Assembly: GCF_964355755.1 (NCBI RefSeq)
Contig: NC_092679.1
Location: 3,720,001-3,784,000 of the forward strand
DNA from: Antedon mediterranea
Taxonomy: Eukaryota; Echinodermata; Crinoidea; Comatulida; Antedonidae
Reading direction: 5' to 3'
Length of the DNA: 64,000 nt
Position numbers and translations under genes: made by a program. The notes below the pieces were generated by a model that was not told the origin of the DNA, made no database searches, and saw nothing but the letters and a program-made list of their open reading frames with translations. Every line of letters starts with the position of its first letter. The stretch's first letter is position 1. Shown one piece after another: positions 47,740 to 63,700 of the stretch.

Positions 47740-48160
47740 GTCAAAAAATAAAAAGTTCGAAATTTGGTCAATTTTCGAAAAATTTCCCTGTACTATAGTA
47801 CTACATAATTGACATGCGCAGAACCCGATATTCGACTGCGCATGTTTATTATGCTAAAGTAACTATTTATGTCAAAAAATAAAAGGGTCGAAAAATGGCA
47901 ATTTTTCGAAAATTTCCCTGTACTTTAGTACAGGGATTTTTTCAAAAAATAGCCAAATTTCGACCTTTTTATTTTCCGATAAAACTGTTTACTATAGCAT
48001 AATTTACATGCGCAGAACCCAATATTCGACTCTGCGCATGTTTATTATGTTATAGTAACTATTTATGTCGTAAAATAAAAGGGTCGAAAAATGGCAATTT
48101 TTCGAAAATTTCCCTGTACTATAGTACACAGATTTTTCAAAAAAAAAGCCAAATTTCGAC
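47740..48160. repeat. fold-back / duplicated element bordering the satellite
   Basis: Two tandem copies (about 195 bp apart) of a module with ATAAAAGGGTCGAAAAATGG, TTTCGAAAATTTCCCTGTAC and an inverted ACATGCGCAG / CTGCGCATGT pair. CCCTGTACTTTAGTACAGGG is itself palindromic. Its edge TTTATTATGCTATAGTAAC recurs inside the adjoining satellite. Confidence 0.85.
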
Positions 48161-49486
48161 CTTTTTATTGACTTAGTCGATTGACTGATTGATTGATTGA
48201 CTTAGGCGATTAACTGATTGATTGATTGACTTAGGCGATTAACTGATTGATTGACTAAGGCGATTGATTGACTTAGGCGATTGACTGATTTATTGACTTA
48301 GGCGATTGATTGACTGATTGACTTAGGCAATTGATTGACTTAGGCGATTGACTGATTGATTGACTTAGGCGATTGATTGACTTAGGCGATTGACTGACTG
48401 ACTGACTTAGGCGATTGACTGACTGACTTAGGCGATTGACTGACTGAGGCAATTGACTGACTGAGGCGATTGACTGACTGAGGCGATTGACTGACTGACT
48501 GACTTAGGCGATTGACTGACTGAGGCGATTGACTGATTTATTGACTTAGGCGATTGATTGACTGATTGACTTAGGCAATTGATTGACTTAGGCGATTGAC
48601 TGATTGACTGACTTAGACGATTGACTGACTGACTGACTTAGGCGATTGACTGACTGACTGACTTAGGCGATTGACTGACTTAGGCGATTGACTGATTTAC
48701 TGACTGGCTGACTTAGGCGATTGATTGACTTAATGACGATTAACTGATTTATTGACATAGGCGATTGATTGACTTAGGCGATTGACTGATTGACTGACTT
48801 AGGCGATTGACTGACTGACTGACTTAGGCGATTGACTGACTGACTGACTTAGGCGATTGACTGACTGAGGCGATTGACTGACTGAGGCGATTGACTGACT
48901 GACTGACTTAGGCGATTGACTGACTGAGGCGATTGACTGACTTAGGTGATTGACTGACTTAGACGATTGACTGACTGACTGACTTAGGCGATTGACTGAC
49001 TGACTGACTTAGGCGATTGACTGACTTAGGCGATTGACTGATTGACTGACTGGCTGACTTAGACGATTGATTGACTTAATTACTGACTTAGGCGATTGAT
49101 TGACTGACTGACTTAGGCGATTGACTGACTTGGGCGATTGACTGATTGACTGACTGGCTGACTTAGGCGATTGATTGACTTAATGACTAACTTAGGCGAT
49201 TGATTGATTGACTGACTGACTTAGGGGATTGACAGATTGACTGACTGACTGACTTAGGCGATTGACTGACTGACTTAGGCGATTGACTGACTTAGGCGAT
49301 TGATTGATTGACTGACTGACTTAGGCGATTGACTGACTGACTTAGGCAATTGACTGACTGACTGACTTAGGCGATTGACTGACTGACTTAGGCAATTGAT
49401 TGACTGACTGACTTAGGCGATTTACTGACTATCTTAGGCGATTGATTGACTGACTGACTGACTTAGGCGATTGATTGACTGACTGA

Positions 49487-52400
49487 CTCTGCGCATGTTT
49501 ATTATGCTATAGTAACTATTTATGTCACAAAATAAAAGGGTCGATTGACTTGATTGATTGACTTAGGCGATTGACTGATTGATTGATTGACTTAGGCGAT
49601 TGACTGATTGATTCATTGATTGACTTAGGCGATTAACTGATTGATTGATTGACTTAGGCAATTGACTGATTGATTGACTAAGGCGATTGATTGACTTAGG
49701 CGATTGACTGATTGATTGAATTAGGCGATTGATTGACTGATTGACTTAGGCAATTGATTGACTTAGGCGATTGACTGATTGACTGACTTAGGCGATTGAT
49801 TGACTTAGACGATTGACTGACTGACTGACTTAGGCGATTGACTGACTGACTGACTTAGGCGATTGACTGACTTAGGCGATTGACTGATTGACTGACTGGC
49901 TGACTTAGGCGATTGATTGACTTAATTACTGACTTAGGCGATTGATTGACTGACTGACTTAGGCGATTGACTGACTTGGGCGATTGACTGATTGACTGAC
50001 TGGCTGACTTAGGCGATTGATTGACTTAATGACTAACTTAGGCGATTGATTGATTGACTGACTGACTTAGGGGATTGACAGATTGACTGACTGACTGACT
50101 TAGGCGATTGACTGACTGACTTAGGCGATTGACTGACTTAGGCGATTGATTGATTGACTGACTGACTTAGGCGATTGACTGACTGACTTAGGCAATTGAC
50201 TGACTGACTGACTTAGGCGATTGACTGACTGACTTAGGCAATTGATTGACTGACTGACTTAGGCGATTTACTGACTATCTTAGGCGATTGATTGACTGAC
50301 TGACTGACTTAGGCGATTGATTGACTGACTGACTCTGCGCATGTTTATTATGCTATAGTAACTATTTATGTCACAAAATAAAAGGGTCGATTGACTTGAT
50401 TGATTGACTTAGGCGATTGACTGATTGATTGATTGACTTAGGCGATTGACTGATTGATTCATTGATTGACTTAGGCGATTAACTGATTGATTGATTGACT
50501 TAGGCAATTGACTGATTGATTGACTAAGGCGATTGATTGACTTAGGCGATTGACTGATTGATTGAATTAGGCGATTGATTGACTGATTGACTTAGGCAAT
50601 TGATTGACTTAGGCGATTGACTGATTGACTGACTTAGGCGATTGATTGACTTAGACGATTGACTGACTGACTGACTTAGGCGATTGACTGACTGACTGAC
50701 TTAGGCGATTGACTGACTTAGGCGATTGATTGACTGACTGACTTAGGCGATTGACTGACTTGGGCGATTGACTGATTGACTGACTGGCTGACTTAGGCGA
50801 TTGATTGACTTAATGACTAACTTAGGCGATTGATTGATTGACTGACTGACTTAGGGGATTGACAGATTGACTGACTGACTGACTTAGGCGATTGACTGAC
50901 TGACTTAGGCGATTGACTGACTTAGGCGATTGATTGATTGACTGACTGACTTAGGCGATTGACTGACTGACTTAGGCAATTGACTGACTGACTGACTTAG
51001 GCGATTGACTGACTAACTTAGGCAATTGATTGACTGACTGACTTAGGCGATTTACTGACTATCTTAGGCGATTGATTGACTGACTGACTGACTTAGGCGA
51101 TTGATTGACTGACTGACTCTGCGCATGTTTATTATGCTATAGTAACTATTTATGTCACAAAATAAAAGGGTCGATTGACTTGATTGATTGACTTAGGCGA
51201 TTGACTGATTGATTGATTGACTTAGGCGATTGACTGATTGATTCATTGATTGACTTAGGCGATTAACTGATTGATTGATTGACTTAGGCAATTGACTGAT
51301 TGATTGACTAAGGCGATTGATTGACTTAGGCGATTGACTGATTGATTGAATTAGGCGATTGATTGACTGATTGACTTAGGCAATTGATTGACTTAGTCGA
51401 TTGACTGATTGACTGACTTAGGCGATTGATTGACTTAGACGATTGACTGACTGACTGACTTAGGCGATTGACTGACTGACTGACTTAGGCGATTGACTGA
51501 CTTAGGCGATTGACTGATTGACTGACTGGCTGACTTAGGCGATTGATTGACTTAATTACTGACTTAGGCGATTGATTGACTGACTGACTTAGGCGATTGA
51601 CTGACTTGGGCGATTGACTGATTGACTGACTGGCTGACTTAGGCGATTGATTGACTTAATGACTAACTTAGGCGATTGATTGATTGACTGACTGACTTAG
51701 GGGATTGACAGATTGACTGACTGACTGACTTAGGCGATTGACTGACTGACTTAGGCGATTGACTGACTTAGGCGATTGATTGATTGACTGACTGACTTAG
51801 GCGATTGACTGACTGACTTAGGCAATTGACTGACTGACTGACTTAGGCGATTGACTGACTGACTTAGGCAATTGATTGACTGACTGACTTAGGCGATTTA
51901 CTGACTATCTTAGGCGATTGATTGTCTGACTGACTGACTTAGGCGATTGATTGACTGACTGACTCTGCGCATGTTTATTATGCTATAGTAACTATTTATG
52001 TCACAAAATAAAAGGGTCGATTGACTTGATTGATTGACTTAGGCGATTGACTGATTGATTGATTGACTTAGGCGATTGACTGATTGATTCATTGATTGAC
52101 TTAGGCGATTAACTGATTGATTGATTGACTTAGGCAATTGACTGATTGATTGACTAAGGCGATTGATTGACTTAGGCGATTGACTGATTGATTGAATTAG
52201 GCGATTGATTGACTGATTGACTTAGGCAATTGATTGACTTAGGCGATTGACTGATTGACTGACTTAGGCGATTGATTGACTTAGGCAATTGACTGACTGA
52301 CTGACTTAGGCGATTGACTGACTGACTTAGGCGATTGACTGACTTAGGCGATTGATTGACTGACTGATTTAGGCGATTGACTGACTGACTTAGGCAATTG

Positions 52401-53996
52401 ACCGACTGACTGACTTAGGCGATTGACTGACTGACTTAGGCGATTGATTGACTGACTTAGGCCATTGATTGATTGACTGACTGACTTAGGCGATTGATTG
52501 ACTGACTGACTGACTGACTCTGCGCATGTTTATCAATTCAATTCAATTCAATTCAATTAAAACTTTATTATCCCCATGGGGAAACTCTGTTGGCCTTTTC
52601 AAAAATACAGTACATACAAATATAAAATGGATACAGTACATAAAATATAAAATACGATAAAAAAAACCATACAAAATATACATATAAAATCCTAAAAAGT
52701 CGATTAAAATACTACAAAAAATAAAACTAGCGCATATCATGCTATAGTAACTATTTATGTCAAAAAATAAAAGGGTCGATTGACTGATTGACTGACTTAG
52801 GCGATTGATTGATTGAATGACTGACTGACTGACTGACTTAGGTGATAGACTGACTGACTGACTGACTTAGGCAATTGATTGACTTAGGCGATTGACTGAT
52901 TGATTGACTTAGGCGATTGACTGATTGACTGACTTAGGCGATTGACTGACTTAGGCGATTGATTGACTGACTGACTTAGGCGATTGACTGACTGACTTAG
53001 GCAATTGACTGACTGACTGACTTAGGCGATTGACTGACTGACTTAGGCGATTGATTGACTGACTGACTTAGGCGATTGACTAACTGACTTAGGCGATTGA
53101 CTGACTGACTGACTTAGGCGATTGATTGACTGACTGACTGACTCTGCGCATGTTTATTATGCTATAGTAACTATTTATGTCAAAAAATAAAAGGGTCGAT
53201 TGACTTGATTGATTGACTCAGGCGATTGACTGATTGATTGATTGATTGACTTAGGCGATTGACTGATTGATTGATTGACTTAGGCGATTAACTGATTGAT
53301 TGATTGAATTAGGCAATTGACTGATTGATTGACTAAGGCGATTGATTGACTTAGGCGATTGACTGATTGATTGAATTAGGCGATTGATTGACTGATTGAC
53401 TTAGGCAATTGATTGACTTAGGCGATTGACTGATTGATTGACTTAGGCGATTAACTGATTGATTGATTGACTTAGGCAATTGACTGATTGATTGACTAAG
53501 GTGATTGATTGACTTAGGTGATTGACTGATTGATTGAATTAGGCGATTGATTGACTGATTTACTTAGGCAATTGATTGACTTAGGCGATTGACTGATTGA
53601 TTTACTTAGGCGATTGATTGACTTAGGCGATTGACTGATTGACTGACTTAGGCGATTGATTGATTGAATGACTGACTGACTGACTGACTTAGGTGATAGA
53701 CTGACTGACTGACTGACTTAGGCAATTGATTGACTTAGGCGATTGACTGATTGATTGACTTAGGCGATTGACTGATTGACTGACTTAGGCGATTGACTGA
53801 CTTAGGCGATTGATTGACTGACTGACTTAGGCGATTGACTGACTGACTTAGGCAATTGACTGACTGACTGACTGACTTAGGCGATTGACTGACTGACTTA
53901 GGCGATTGATTGACTGACTGACTTAGGCGATTGACTGACTGACTTAGGCAATTGACTGACTGACTGACTTAGGCGATTGATTGACTGACTGACTGA
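49487..53996. repeat. higher-order repeats marked by a captured 60-bp flank
   Basis: CTCTGCGCATGTTTA followed by ATGCTATAGTAACTATTTA and AAAAGGGTCGATTGAC occurs at 49487, 50333, 51117, 51963, 52518, 53142 and 53997. Spacings are 846, 784, 846, 555, 624 and 855 bp. The first three units are almost identical; the 784-bp one lacks an internal 62-bp segment. Confidence 0.9.
52533..52735 (-). mobile_element. LINE 3' UTR fragment inserted in satellite
   Basis: On the minus strand it ends CCCCATGGGGATAATAAAG and an ATTGA-type tail (52534-52558), like the LINE at 4013-4499. It splits the marker at 52518. GCGCAT flanks both sides, a likely target-site duplication. Confidence 0.75.
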
Positions 53997-54759
53997 CTCT
54001 GCGCATGTTTATTATGCTATAGTAACTATTTATGTCAAAAAATAAAAGGGTCGATTGACTTGATTGATTGACTTAGGCGATTGACTGATTGATTGATTGA
54101 TTGACTTAGGCGATTGACTGATTGATTGATTGACTTAGGCGATTAACTGATTGATTGATTGAATTAGGCAATTGACTGATTGATTGACTAAGGCGATTGA
54201 TTGACTTAGGCGATTGACTGATTGATTGAATTAGGCGATTGATTGACTGATTGACTTAGGCAATTGATTGACTTAGGCGATTGACTGATTGATTGACTTA
54301 GGCGATTGATTGACTTAGGCGATTGACTGATTGAATGACTTAGGCGATTGATTGACTTAGGCAATTGACTGACTGACTGACTTAGGCGATTGACTGACTG
54401 ACTGACTTTGGCGATTGACTGACTGAGGCGATTGACTGACTGACTTAGGCGATTGACTGACTGACTGACTTAGGCGATTGATTGATTGACTGACTGACTG
54501 ACTTAGGCGATTGACGGACTGACTGACTTAGGCGATTGACTGACTGACTGACTTAGGCGACTGATTGACTGACTGACTTAGGCGATTGACTGACTGACTT
54601 CGGCGATTGACTGACTTCGGTGATTGACTGACTAAGGCAATTGACTGACTGACTTAGGCGATTGACTGACTGACTTAGGCAATTGACTGACTGACTTAGG
54701 CGATTAACTGACTGACTTAGGCGATTGACTGACTGACTTAGGCGATTGATTGACTGACT

Positions 54760-57700
54760 GACTTAGGCAATTGACTGACTGACTTAGGCGATTAACTGAC
54801 TGACTTAGGCGATTGACTGACTGACTTAGGCGATTGATTGACTGACTGACTTCGGCGATTGACTGACTGACTTAGGCGATTCACTGATTGACTTAGGCGA
54901 TTGACTGACTGACTTAGGCGATTGACTGACTGACTTAGGCGATTGACTGACTGACTGAGGCGATTGACTGACTTAGGTGATTGACTGACTGACACAGGCA
55001 ATTGACTGACTGACATAGGCGATTGACTGAATCACTTAGGTGATTGATTGACTCTCTTAGGCGATTGACTGACTGACTTAGGCGATTGACTGACTGACTT
55101 AGGCGATTGACTGACTTAGGCGATTGACTAACTGACTTAGGCGATTGACTGACTGACTTAGGCGATTGACTGACTGACTTAGGCAATTGACTGACTGACT
55201 TAGGCGATTGACTGACTGACTTAGGCGATTAACTGACTGACTTAGGCGATTGACTGACTGACTTAGGCGATTGATTGACTGACTGACTTAGGCGATTGAC
55301 TGACTGACTTAGGCGATTAACTGACTGACTTAGGCGATTGACTGACTGACTTAGGCGATTGATTGACTGACTGACTTCGGCGATTGACTGACTGACTTAG
55401 GCGATTCACTGATTGACTTAGGCGATTGACTGACTGACTTAGGCGATTGACTGACTGACTTAGGCGATTGACTGACTGACTGAGGCGATTGACTGACTTA
55501 GGTGATTGACTGACTGACACAGGCAATTGACTGACTGACATAGGCGATTGACTGAATCACTTAGGTGATTGATTGACTCTCTTAGGCGATTGACTGACTG
55601 ACTTAGGCGATTGACTGACTAACTTAGGCGATTGACTGACTTAGGCGATTGACTAACTGACTTAGGCGATTGACTGACTGACTTAGGCGATTGACTGACT
55701 GACTTAGGCAATTGACTGACTGACTTAGGCGATTGACTGACTGACTTAGGCGATTGACTGACTTAGGCGATTGACTGACTTAGGCGATTGACTGAGTGAC
55801 TTAGGCGACTGACTGACTTAGGCGATTGACTGACTGACTTAGGCGATTGACTGACTGACTTAGGCAATTGACCGACTGACTTAGGCGATTGACTGACTTA
55901 GGCGATTGACTGACTCAGGCGATTGACTGACTGACTTAGGCGACTGACTGACTTAGGCGATTGACTAACTTAGGCGATTGACTGACTTAGGCGATTGACT
56001 GACTGACTTAGGCGACTGACTGACTTAGGCGATTGACTTACTGACTGACTTAGGCGATTAACTGACTTAGGCGATTGACTGATTGACTGACTTAGGCGAT
56101 TGACTTACTGACTTAGGCGATTGACTGACAGACTGACTTAGGCGATTGATTGACTGACTGACTGACTGACTGACTAGGCGATTGATTGACTGACTGACTG
56201 ACTGAGGCGATTGACTGACTGACATAGGCAATTGACTGACTGTTCTTAGGCGATTAACTGACTGACTTAGGCGATTGACTGACTGACTTAGGCGATTGAT
56301 TGACTGACTGACTTCGGTGATTGACTGACTGACTTAGGCGATTGACTGACTGACTTAGGCGATTGACTGACTGACTGAGGCGATTGACTGACTTAGGTGA
56401 TTGACTGACTGACATAGGCAATTGACTGACTTACATAGGCGATTGACTGACTCACTTAGGTGATTGATTGACTGTCTTAGGCGATTGACTGACTGACTTA
56501 GGCGATTGACTGACTTAGGCAATTGACTAACTGACTTAGGCGATTGACTGACTGACTTAGGCGATTGATTGACTGACTGACTTAGGTGATTGATTGACTG
56601 ACTTAGCCGATTGATTGACTGACTGACTTAGGCGATTGACTGACTTAGCAGATTGACTGACTGACTGACTTAGGCGATTGACTGACTTAGGCGATTGCCT
56701 GACTTAGGCGATTGACTGACTGACTGACTTAGGCGATTGATTGACTGACTGACTTAGGCGATTGATTGACTGACTGACTGACTTAGGCGATTGACGGACT
56801 GACTGACTTAGGCGATTGACTGACTTACTGACTTAGCCGATTGACTGACTGACTTAGGCGATTGACTGACTTAGGCGATTGACTGACTGACTGACTGACT
56901 TAGGCGATTGACTGACTTAGGCGATTGATTGACTGACTGACTTAGGCGATTGACTGACTTAGGCAATTGACTGACTGACTTAGGCGATTAACTGACTGAC
57001 TTAGGCGATTGACTGACTGACTTAGGCGATTGATTGACTGACTGACTTAGGCGATTGACTGACTAACTTAGGCGATTAAATGACTGACTTAGGCGATTGA
57101 CTGACTGACTTAGGCGATTCACTGATTGACTTAGGCGATTGACTGACTGACTTAGGCGATTCACTGATTGACTTAGGCGATTGACTGACTGACTTAGGCG
57201 ATTGACTGACTGACTTAGGCAATTGACTGACTGACTTAGGCGATTAACTGACTGACTTAGGCGATTGACTGACTGACTTAGGCGATTGATTGACTGACTG
57301 ACTTAGGCAATTGACTGACTGACTTAGGCGATTAACTGACTGACTTAGGCGATTGACTGACTGACTTAGGCGATTGATTGACTGACTGACTTCGGCGATT
57401 GACTGACTGACTTAGGCGATTCACTGATTGACTTAGGCGATTGACTGACTGACTTAGGCGATTGACTGACTGACTTAGGCGATTGACTGACTGACTGAGG
57501 CGATTGACTGACTTAGGTGATTGACTGACTGACACAGGCAATTGACTGACTGACATAGGCGATTGACTGAATCACTTAGGTGATTGATTGACTCTCTTAG
57601 GCGATTGACTGACTGACTTAGGCGATTGACTGACTGACTTAGGCGATTGACTGACTTAGGCGATTGACTAACTGACTTAGGCGATTGACTGACTGACTTA

Positions 57701-60700
57701 GGCGATTGACTGACTGACTTAGGCAATTGACTGACTGACTTAGGCGATTGACTGACTGACTTAGGCGATTAACTGACTGACTTATGCGATTGACTGACTG
57801 ACTTAGGCGATTGATTGACTGACTGACTTAGGCGATTGACTGACTGACTTAGGCGATTAACTGACTGACTTAGGCGATTGACTGACTGACTTAGGCGATT
57901 GATTGACTGACTGACTTCGGCGATTGACTGACTGACTTAGGCGATTCACTGATTGACTTAGGCGATTGACTGACTGACACAGGCAATTGACTGACTGACA
58001 TAGGCGATTGACTGAATCACTTAGGTGATTGATTGACTCTCTTAGGCGATTGACTGACTGACTTAGGCGATTGACTGACTAACTTAGGCGATTGACTGAC
58101 TTAGGCGATTGACTAACTGACTTAGGCGATTGACTGACTGACTTAGGCGATTGACTGACTGACTTAGGCAATTGACTGACTGACTTAGGCGATTGACTGA
58201 CTGACTTAGGCGATTGACTGACTTAGGCGATTGACTGACTTAGGCGATTGACTGAGTGACTTAGGCGACTGACTGACTTAGGCGATTGACTGACTGACTT
58301 AGGCGATTGACTGACTGACTTAGGCAATTGACTGACTGACTTAGGCGATTGACTGACTTAGGCGATTGACTGACTCAGGCGATTGACTGACTGACTTAGG
58401 CGACTGACTGACTTAGGCGATTGACTAACTTAGGCGATTGACTGACTTAGGCGATTGACTGACTGACTTAGGCGACTGACTGACTTAGGCGATTGACTTA
58501 CTGACTGACTTAGGCGATTAACTGACTTAGGCGATTGACTGATTGACTGACTTAGGCGATTGACTTACTGACTTAGGCGATTGACTGACTGACTGACTTA
58601 GGCGATTGATTGACTGACTGACTTAGGCAATTGACTGACTGACTTAGGCGATTAACTGACTGACTTAGGCGATTGACTGACTAACTTAGGCGATTGATTG
58701 ACTGACTGACTTCGGCGATTGACTGACTGACTTAGGCGATTGACTGACTGACTGACTTAGGCGATTGATTGACTGACTGACTGACTGACTGACTTAGGCG
58801 ATTGATTGACTGACTGACTGACTGAGGCGATTGACTGACTGACTTAGGTGATTGACTGACTGACATAGGCAATTGACTGACTGACTTAGGCGATTAACTG
58901 ACTGACTTAGGCGATTGACTGACTGACTTAGGCGATTGATTGACTGACTGACTTCGGTGATTGATTGACTGACTGACTTAGGCGATTGACTGACTGACTT
59001 AGGCGATTGACTGACTGACTGAGGCGATTGACTGACTTAGGTGATTGACTGACTGACATAGGCAATTGACTGACTTACATAGGCGATTGACTGACTCACT
59101 TAGGTGATTGATTGACTGTCTTAGGCGATTGACTGACTGACTTAGGCGATTGACTGACTGACTTAGGCGATTGACTGACTTAGGCAATTGACTAACTGAC
59201 TTAGGCGATTGACTGACTGACTTAGGCGATTGATTGACTGACTGACTTAGGTGATTGATTGACTGACTTAGCCGATTGATTGACTGACTGACTTAGGCGA
59301 TTGACTGACTTAGCAGATTGACTGACTGACTGACTTAGGCGATTGACTGACTTAGGCGATTGCCTGACTTAGGCGATTGACTGACTGACTGACTTAGGCG
59401 ATTGATTGACTGACTGACTTAGGCGATTGATTGACTGACTGACTGACTTAGGCGATTGACGGACTGACTGACTTAGGCGATTGACTGACTTACTGACTTA
59501 GCCGATTGACTGACTGACTTAGGCGATTGACTGACTTAGGCGATTGACTGACTGACTGACTGACTTAGGCGATTGACTGACTTAGGCGATTGATTGACTG
59601 ACTGACTTAGGCGATTGACTGACTTAGGCAATTGACTGACTGACTTAGGCGATTAACTGACTGACTTAGGCGATTGACTGACTGACTTAGGCGATTGATT
59701 GACTGACTGACTTAGGCAATTGACTGACTGACTTAGGCGATTAACTGACTGACTTAGGCGATTGACTGACTAACTTAGGCGATTGATTGACTGACTGACT
59801 TCGGCGATTGACTGACTGACTTAGGCGATTCACTGATTGACTTAGGCGATTGACTGACTGACTTAGGCGATTGACTGACTGACTTAGGCGATTGACTGAC
59901 TGACTGAGGCGATTGACTGACTTAGGTGATTGACTGACTGACATAGGCAATTGACTGACTGACATAGGCGATTGACTGACTCACTTAGGTGATTGATTGA
60001 CTGTCTTAGGCGATTGACTGACTGACTTAGGCGATTGACTGACTGACTTAGGCGATTGACTGACTTAGGCGATTGACTAACTGACTTAGGCGATTGACTG
60101 ACTGACTTAGGCGATTGACTGACTGACTTAGGCAATTGACTGACTGACTTAGGCGATTGACTGACTGACTTAGGCGATTGACTGACTTAGGCAATTGACT
60201 GACTTAGGCGATTGACTGACTGACTTAGGCGATTGACTGACTGACTTAGGCGATTGACTGACTGACTTAGGCGATTGACTGACTGACTTAGGCAATTGAC
60301 TGACTGACTTAGGCGATTGACTGACTGACTTAGGCGATTGACTGAGTTAGGCAATTGACTGACTCAGGCGATTGACTGACTGACTTAGGCGACTGACTGA
60401 CTTAGGCGATTGACTAACTTAGGCGATTGACTGACTTAGGCGATTGACTGACTGACTTAGGCGACTGACTGACTTAGGCGATTGACTTACTGACTGACTT
60501 AGGCAATTAACTGACTTAGGCGATTGACTGATTGACTGACTTAGGCGATTGACTTACTGACTTAGGCGATTGACTGACTGACTGACTTAGGCGATTGATT
60601 GACTGACTGACTGACTGACTGACTTAGGCGATTGATTGACTGACTGACTGACTGAGGCGATTGACTGACTGACATAGGCAATTGACTGACTGACTTAGGC

Positions 60701-63700
60701 GATTAACTGACTGACTTAGGTGATTGACTGACTGACTTAGGCGATTGATTGACTGACTGACTTCGGCGATTGACTGACTGACTTAGGCGATTCACTGATT
60801 GACTTAGGCTATTGACTGACTGACTTAGGCGATTGACTGACTGACTTAGGCGATTGACTAACTGACTGAGGCGATTGACTGACTTAGGTGATTGACTGAC
60901 TGACATAGGCAATTGACTGACTGACATAGGCGATTGACTGACTCACTTAGGTGATTGATTGACTGTCTTAGGCGATTGACTGACTGACTTAGGCGATTGA
61001 CTGACTGACTTAGGCGATTGATTGACTTAGGCGATTGACTAACTGACTTAGGCGATTGACTGACTGACTTAGGCGATTGATTGACTGACTGACTTCGGCG
61101 ATTGACTGACTGACTTAGGCGATTCACTGATTGACTTAGGCGATTGACTGACTGACTTAGGCGATTGACTGACTGACTTAGGCGATTGACTGACTGACTG
61201 AGGCGATTGACTGACTTAGGTGATTGACTGACTGACATAGGCAATTGACTGACTGACATAGGCGATTGACTGACTCACTTAGGTGATTGATTGACTGTCT
61301 TAGGCGATTGACTGACTGACTTAGGCGATTGACTGACTGACTTAGGCGATTGACTGACTTAGGCGATTGACTAACTGACTTAGGCGATTGACTGACTGAC
61401 TTAGGCGATTGACTGACTGACTTAGGCAATTGACTGACTGACTTAGGCGATTGACTGACTGACTTAGGCGATTGACTGACTTAGGCGATTGACTGACTTA
61501 GGCGATTGACTGAGTGACTTAGGCGACTGACTGACTTAGGCGACTGACTGACTGACATAGGCGATTGACTGACTCACTTAGGTGATTGATTGACTGTCTT
61601 AGGCGATTGACTGACTGACATAGGCGATTGACTGACTCACTTAGGTGATTGATTGACTGTCTTAGGCGATTGACTGACTGACTTAGGCGATTGACTGACT
61701 GACTTAGGCGATTGACTGACTTAGGCGATTGACTAACTGACTTAGGCGATTGACTGACTGACTTAGGCGATTGACTGACTGACTTAGGCAATTGACTGAC
61801 TGACTTAGGCGATTGACTGACTGACTTAGGCGATTGACTGACTTAGGCGATTGACTGACTTAGGCGATTGACTGACTGACTTAGGCGATTGACTGACTGA
61901 CTTAGGCGATTGATTGACTGACTGACTTAGGCGATTGACTGACTGACTTAGGCGATTGACTGACTTAGGCAATTGACTGACTCAGGCGATTGACTGACTG
62001 ACTTAGGCGACTGACTGACTTATGCGATTGACTAACTTAGGCGATTTACTGACTTAGGCGATTGACTGACTGACTTAGGCGACTGACTGACTTAGGCGAT
62101 TGACTTACTGACTGACTTAGGCGATTAACTGACTTAGGCGATTGACTGATTGACTGACTTAGGCGATTGACTTACTGACTTAGGCGATTGACTGACTGAC
62201 TGACTTAGGCGATTGATTGACTGACTGACTGACTGACTTAGGCGATTGATTGACTGACTGACTGACTGAGGCGATTGACTGACTGACTTAGGTGATTGAC
62301 TGACTGACATAGGCAATTGACTGACTGACTTAGGCGATTAACTGACTGACTTAGGCGATTGACTGACTGACTTAGGCGATTGATTGACTGACTGACTTCG
62401 GCGATTGACTGACTGACTTAGGCGATTCACTGATTGACTTAGGCTATTGACTGACTGACTTAGGCGATTGACTGACTGACTTAGGCGATTGACTAACTGA
62501 CTGAGGCGATTGACTGACTTAGGTGATTGACTGACTGACATAGGCAATTGACTGACTGACATAGGCGATTGACTGACTCACTTAGGTGATTGATTGACTG
62601 TCTTAGGCGATTGACTGACTGACTTAGGCGATTGACTGACTGACTTAGGCGATTGACTGACTTAGGCGATTGACTAACTGACTTAGGCGATTGACTGACT
62701 GACTTAGGCGATTGATTGACTGACTGACTTCGGCGATTGACTGACTGACTTAGGCGATTCACTGATTGACTTAGGCGATTGACTGACTGACTTAGGCGAT
62801 TGACTGACTGACTTAGGCGATTGACTGACTGACTGAGGCGATTGACTGACTTAGGTGATTGACTGACTGACATAGGCAATTGACTGACTGACATAGGCGA
62901 TTGACTGACTCACTTAGGTGATTGATTGACTGTCTTAGGCGATTGACTGACTGACTTAGGCGATTGACTGACTGACTTAGGCGATTGACTGACTTAGGCG
63001 ATTGACTAACTGACTTAGGCGATTGACTGACTGACTTAGGCGATTGACTGATTGACTTAGGTGACTGACTGACTTAGGCGATTGACTGACTGACTTAGGC
63101 GATTGACTGACTGACTTAGGCAATTGACTGACTGACTTAGGCGATTGACTGACTGACTTAGGCGATTGACTGACTTAGGCGATTGACTGACTGACTTAGG
63201 CGACTGACTGACTTAGGAAATTGACTAACTTAGGCGATTGACTGACTTAGACGATTGACTGACTGACTTAGGCGACTGACTGACTTAGGCGATTGACTTA
63301 CTGACTGACTTAGGCGATTAACTGACTTAGGCGATTGACTGATTGACTGACTTAGGCGATTGACTTACTGACTTAGGCGATTGACTGACTGACTGACTTA
63401 GGCGATTGACTGACTGACTTAGGCGACTGACTGACTTAGGCGATTGACTTACTGACTGACTTAGGCGATTAACTGACTTAGGCGATTGACTGATTGACTG
63501 ACTTAGGCGATTGACTTACTGACTTAGGCGATTGACTGACTGACTGACTTAGGCGATTGATTGATTGACTGACTGACTGCCTGACTGACTTAGGCGATTG
63601 ATTGGCTGACTGACTGACTGAGGCGATTGACTGACTGACTTAGGTGATTGACTGACTGACATAGGCGATTGACTGACTGACATAGGCGATTGACTGACTC

